Below, piece after piece: positions 61,491-64,000 of a stretch of DNA of 64,000 nt. The stretch lies in assembly GCA_024639125.1 (NCBI GenBank), contig JAHEJA010000005.1, forward strand, positions 1 to 64,000, in the 5' to 3' direction. This DNA is from Paracoccaceae bacterium. GTDB lineage: Bacteria > Pseudomonadota > Alphaproteobacteria > Rhodobacterales > Rhodobacteraceae. The notes under the pieces are model-generated. The model saw only the letters and a list, made by a program, of their open reading frames with translations, was not told where the DNA came from and did no database searches. The position numbers and the translations under genes were made by a program. The stretch's first letter is position 1. The number at the start of each line of letters is the position of its first letter.

Positions 61491-62650
61491 CGCCACTCGT
61501 AGCCAAAATTTTCAGGAAGTAAAACGGTGTCGCGGCTGATGTCGCTAATGTGCCGGTGTCCGCAAAGGGCCATCGAAATATCCATTTCTTTTTGGATCAC
61601 GGTTAGGGCATCGGTGACACCTTGTTCGCCCTTGGCACCCAAGCCATAGACAAAAGCCCGCCCGATGTAGGTGCCTTTTGCACCAAGAGCCAAAGCCTTG
61701 ATCACGTCCTGACCAGAGCGAATACCGCTGTCTAGGTGAACTTCGATTTTATCGCCAACAGCGTCCATTATTGAGGGCAGGGCTTTGATCGAGCTTATGG
61801 CGCCATCCAACTGGCGACCGCCGTGGTTTGATACAATGATTGCATCCGCACCAACAGATAAAGCCATTTTTGCGTCTTCGGCATCCAATATCCCCTTGAG
61901 GATAACTTTTCCGCCCCATTCGTCTTTGATCCGTTTGATTTTATCCCAATCAAGCGAAGGATCGAATTGTTCGGCGGTCCAGCTCATAAGGCTACTTGGG
62001 TCCGAGATATTATCGACGTGACCCACGATATTGCCAAAAGACCTGCGCTTGGTGCCGAGCATTTCAAGCCCCCACGCCCATTTCGTGGCCAAGTTTGCCA
62101 TGGTTTTCAGGGTAAGTTTGGGCGGCGCAGAAAGCCCGTTTTTCAAATCTTTGTGCCGTTGACCCAGAATTTGAAGATCAAGTGTGATGACCAAAGCGGA
62201 TACATTGGCGGCCTTGGCACGTGCAATCAAACGCGAAACGTAATCCGTGTCGCGCATCGTGTAGAGTTGAAACCAAAATGGCTGAGTGGTGTTTTCCGCA
62301 ACGTCTTCGATCGAGCAAATCGACATCGTCGAGAGCGTGAAAGGCACCCCAAATTTTTCTGCGGCTTTGGCGGCTTTGATTTCGCCATCGGCAGATTGCA
62401 TGCCGGTCAACCCCACGGGGGCAAGCGCCACAGGCATGGCGACCTTTTGACCGATCATTTCGCCAGCGGTTGTTCGCCCTGACATATCCACTGCAACCCT
62501 TTGGCGCAGGCGGATTTGATCGAAATCGGACACATTTTCGCGAAAGGTTTGTTCTGTCCAGCTTCCGGATTCTGCGTAGTCATAGAACATCTTGGGCACG
62601 CGACGTTTGTAGATACGTTTTAGATCGTCAATATTGGTGATCACGGCCAT
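61487..62650 (-). CDS. lldD: L-lactate dehydrogenase (FMN-dependent alpha-hydroxy-acid dehydrogenase)
   Basis: A 387-residue FMN enzyme that oxidises L-lactate to pyruvate and feeds electrons into the respiratory chain. RRVPKMFYDYAESGSWTEQT, VALAPVGLTGMQSADGEIKA, LVITLDLQILGQRHKDLKNG and DAIIVSNHGGRQLDGAISSI are the family signatures, with the catalytic His in SNHGGRQ. It could also act on another 2-hydroxy acid. AAAGGATACC precedes the ATG. A TTGGTAAT...ATTTACCAA element sits just upstream, fitting GntR/LldR-type control. Confidence 0.92.
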   Translation of the reverse strand: MAVITNIDDLKRIYKRRVPKMFYDYAESGSWTEQTFRENVSDFDQIRLRQRVAVDMSGRTTAGEMIGQKVAMPVALAPVGLTGMQSADGEIKAAKAAEKFGVPFTLSTMSICSIEDVAENTTQPFWFQLYTMRDTDYVSRLIARAKAANVSALVITLDLQILGQRHKDLKNGLSAPPKLTLKTMANLATKWAWGLEMLGTKRRSFGNIVGHVDNISDPSSLMSWTAEQFDPSLDWDKIKRIKDEWGGKVILKGILDAEDAKMALSVGADAIIVSNHGGRQLDGAISSIKALPSIMDAVGDKIEVHLDSGIRSGQDVIKALALGAKGTYIGRAFVYGLGAKGEQGVTDALTVIQKEMDISMALCGHRHISDISRDTVLLPENFGYEWR

Positions 62651-62662
62651 GGCGGTATCCTT

Positions 62663-62697
62663 TTGGTAATAACTGGTTAGGTTTATTTACCAATATT
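62663..62697. promoter_or_regulatory. Candidate GntR/LldR-type operator upstream of lldD
   Basis: TTGGTAAT at 62663-62670 and ATTTACCAATATTG ending at 62697 form a spaced inverted repeat, with another TGGTTAGG between them. It is 13 bases upstream of the lldD start. The TGGT...ACCA arms match FCD-family GntR operators. Confidence 0.5.
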
Positions 62698-62771
62698 GAT
62701 AATATTGCAAATTATTTCTGGCAGGAAAGGGGGCGCAACATGCAAAACTCACGCCCCTTGGTAAATGGAGC

Positions 62772-62800
62772 GTGCGTGAGTATTTATTCAAAGATGAAGC
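62772..62800 (+). repeat. Short dispersed intergenic element, copy 4
   Basis: cgtgcgtgagtatttattca followed by aagatgaag; the right half retains the 'agatgaag' ending typical of the family. It lies 4 bases from the trpA stop, as copy 3 does for nhaA. Confidence 0.5.
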
Positions 62801-62803
62801 CTA

Positions 62804-63595
62804 TTAAGCGCGGTGTGCGCCGTCAGCTAGGGATTTAACAAAGGCAAGAACCTCGGTTACGGATTTGCCGTTTTCCAAAAGGGATACGATTGCCGATCCA
62901 ACAACAGTGCCATCCGCGACGGAGGCAATTGCCTCTGCGGTTTCTGGTGTCTTGATGCCGAAGCCAACAATGATTGGAAGATCTGTTTGTGATTTGATCC
63001 GTGCGACTTCGGGGGCAACATCGCTGGCTTGTGCTTCGGCTGCGCCGGTAATGCCAGTGATCGAAACATAATAGACAAAGCCGGATGTGTTTTCCAAAAC
63101 CTTGGGAAGTCGCTTTTCATCGGTTGTCGGGGTTGCAAGGCGAATGAAATTAAGCCCGGCTTTTTGCGCCGGAATGCAAAGTTCATCGTCTTCTTCCGGG
63201 GGAAGGTCGACGACGATCATGCCATCAATCCCAGCCTCTTTGGCGTCCTGAAGGAATTGGTCCACTCCGCGATTATAGATGGGGTTGTAGTAGCCCATAA
63301 GAACAATCGGAGTTGTGTCATCGGTCGTGCGAAAATCGCGCGCCAGTTGCAAGGTTTTTTCCAAAGTCATGCCGGCTTCGAGGGCGCGTTGACCTGCGAG
63401 CTGAATGGTTGAGCCATCTGCCATTGGATCGGTGAAAGGAAGGCCAAGTTCAATGATGTCTACGCCTGCCGCAGGAAGTCCTTTGACAACTTCGAGGGAG
63501 GTTTCGTAGTTTGGATCACCTGCCATGACATAGGTGACAAAGGCTTTTTTGTTGGCGGCCTTGAGTTTGGCGAAAGTGTCGTCAATGCGTGTCAT
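62804..63595 (-). CDS. trpA: Tryptophan synthase alpha subunit
   Basis: A 263-residue TIM-barrel subunit that cleaves indole-3-glycerol phosphate to indole and glyceraldehyde 3-phosphate. [20 protein letters not shown] contains the catalytic Glu and Asp. [50 protein letters not shown] and [18 protein letters not shown] are conserved. AGGGAACTCTGAC precedes the ATG. trpB is not in the window. Confidence 0.97.
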   Translation of the reverse strand: MTRIDDTFAKLKAANKKAFVTYVMAGDPNYETSLEVVKGLPAAGVDIIELGLPFTDPMADGSTIQLAGQRALEAGMTLEKTLQLARDFRTTDDTTPIVLMGYYNPIYNRGVDQFLQDAKEAGIDGMIVVDLPPEEDDELCIPAQKAGLNFIRLATPTTDEKRLPKVLENTSGFVYYVSITGITGAAEAQASDVAPEVARIKSQTDLPIIVGFGIKTPETAEAIASVADGTVVGSAIVSLLENGKSVTEVLAFVKSLADGAHRA

Positions 63596-63672
63596 GTCAG
63601 AGTTCCCTAGTTAGCGTTGTGACCATGTGCCCAATCTTGGAGAGAAAATCAATGGGAGCATGGGGTGTAAAT

Positions 63673-63999
63673 TCAAGAATTTAAGCGAATTGTTAAGACG
63701 CCGATTAAGGTTGTGCAAATTGCAATTACTTTTAACCAAGTGAGGCGTTCTTGCATAAAGACAACACCTATGATGAGCGCAAATACCATGCTGGTTTCAC
63801 GAAGCGCTGTTACGATAGCAATCGGGGCTTGGGAAAAAGCCCACATAACCAAAGAATACGCGCCAAAAGAGGCAAACCCACCGCCCCAGAAAATCAGCTT
63901 GTTCTTGATTGGTAGAGTAAGTGGATTGACGTGACCGATGGTGTGAACATAAAGCCCCATCAGAGCGGCGTTTATCAAAGCCAGCCAGCAATAAAACAC
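63673..63999 (-). CDS. EamA (DMT) transporter, C-terminal part cut by the window end
   Basis: The visible 108 residues form the second EamA repeat, with about four helices (LINAALMGLYVHTIGHV, LIFWGGGFASFGAYSLVMWA, RETSMVFALIIGVVFMQERL, VIAICTTLIGVLTIRL). The frame is open to the right edge, so the true start lies beyond the window. SQAPIAIVTALRETSMVFA is typical of the family. No substrate can be assigned. It lies 77 bases upstream of trpA in the same direction. Confidence 0.85.
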   Translation of the reverse strand: MFYCWLALINAALMGLYVHTIGHVNPLTLPIKNKLIFWGGGFASFGAYSLVMWAFSQAPIAIVTALRETSMVFALIIGVVFMQERLTWLKVIAICTTLIGVLTIRLNS

Positions 64000-64000
64000 A

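Overview
The window reads as a chromosomal segment of an alphaproteobacterium of the Rhodobacterales (Roseobacter group), with moderate GC and AT-rich intergenic stretches. The support is established gene associations: lysC-ptsP, dctP-dctQ-dctM TRAP operons, pccR with pccB/pccA and methylmalonyl-CoA mutase, AI-2E permease-hdaA, a short prolyl-tRNA synthetase without editing insert, a type A RNase P RNA, serralysin/RTX proteins, and several copies of a short 'ggcgggagtatttttagcaaaaagaa' type intergenic element that I associate with this group. No tRNA, rRNA, insertion sequence, integrase or CRISPR array was found. Almost all of the window looks like core metabolism and transport.

Layout. 1-1.1 kb: small unrecognised ORFs, one apparently broken by an in-frame stop. 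1.1-5.8 kb: nitrogen-PTS enzyme I (ptsP) with aspartokinase (lysC), a DUF1178 protein and a carboxymuconolactone-decarboxylase-like protein. 5.8-10.8 kb: a TRAP transporter operon whose two membrane subunits are unusually large, preceded by a perfect 19-bp palindrome. 11-15.4 kb: 5-oxoprolinase subunit A with a TetR regulator, divergent from an alpha-methylacyl-CoA racemase-like gene and a nitroreductase; then RidA and a metallo-beta-lactamase-fold hydrolase. 15.5-19.4 kb: gatC-gatA, an Excalibur-like lipoprotein, an amidase, RNase P RNA and ribosomal protein L33. 19.5-23.6 kb: serralysin-like protease, BI-1 protein, quinone oxidoreductase and an XRE regulator. 23.6-27.2 kb: hisN-like phosphatase and two convergent purine deaminases (8-oxoguanine and guanine). 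27.2-32.8 kb: mgtE, folate cyclo-ligase, ymdB-like phosphoesterase, an SLC13 permease and yebC. 33.1-38.2 kb: a winged-helix protein, LysE and EamA exporters, then a short divergent BCCT-like membrane protein beside choline dehydrogenase.

38.5-47.7 kb is the propionyl-CoA region. The ScfR-type regulator PccR follows an MFS efflux gene and is divergent from pccB - small unknown gene - pccA - methylmalonyl-CoA mutase. The divergent promoter carries repeated TTTGCAAATTTGC elements. Together these genes take propionyl-CoA through methylmalonyl-CoA to succinyl-CoA under propionyl-CoA-responsive control; the epimerase is not present.

47.7-56.5 kb: nhaA, a VOC protein overlapping a GNAT acetyltransferase that has no canonical start codon, a DjlA-like J-protein, an EEP nuclease/phosphatase, an RTX protein, Ppx/GppA phosphatase, the DnaA-inactivating HdaA and an AI-2E permease. 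56.6-64 kb: proS, DUF2237, pth, rplY (L25), an MFS transporter, L-lactate dehydrogenase lldD with a GntR-type operator, trpA, and the C-terminal part of an EamA transporter cut by the window end.

I see no obviously novel defence or mobile system. The best candidates for new biology are the BCCT-like/BetA pair, the coiled-coil tail on the TRAP permease, the unknown gene inside the pcc operon, the efflux gene placed under the PccR promoter, and the GNAT gene with a non-standard start.
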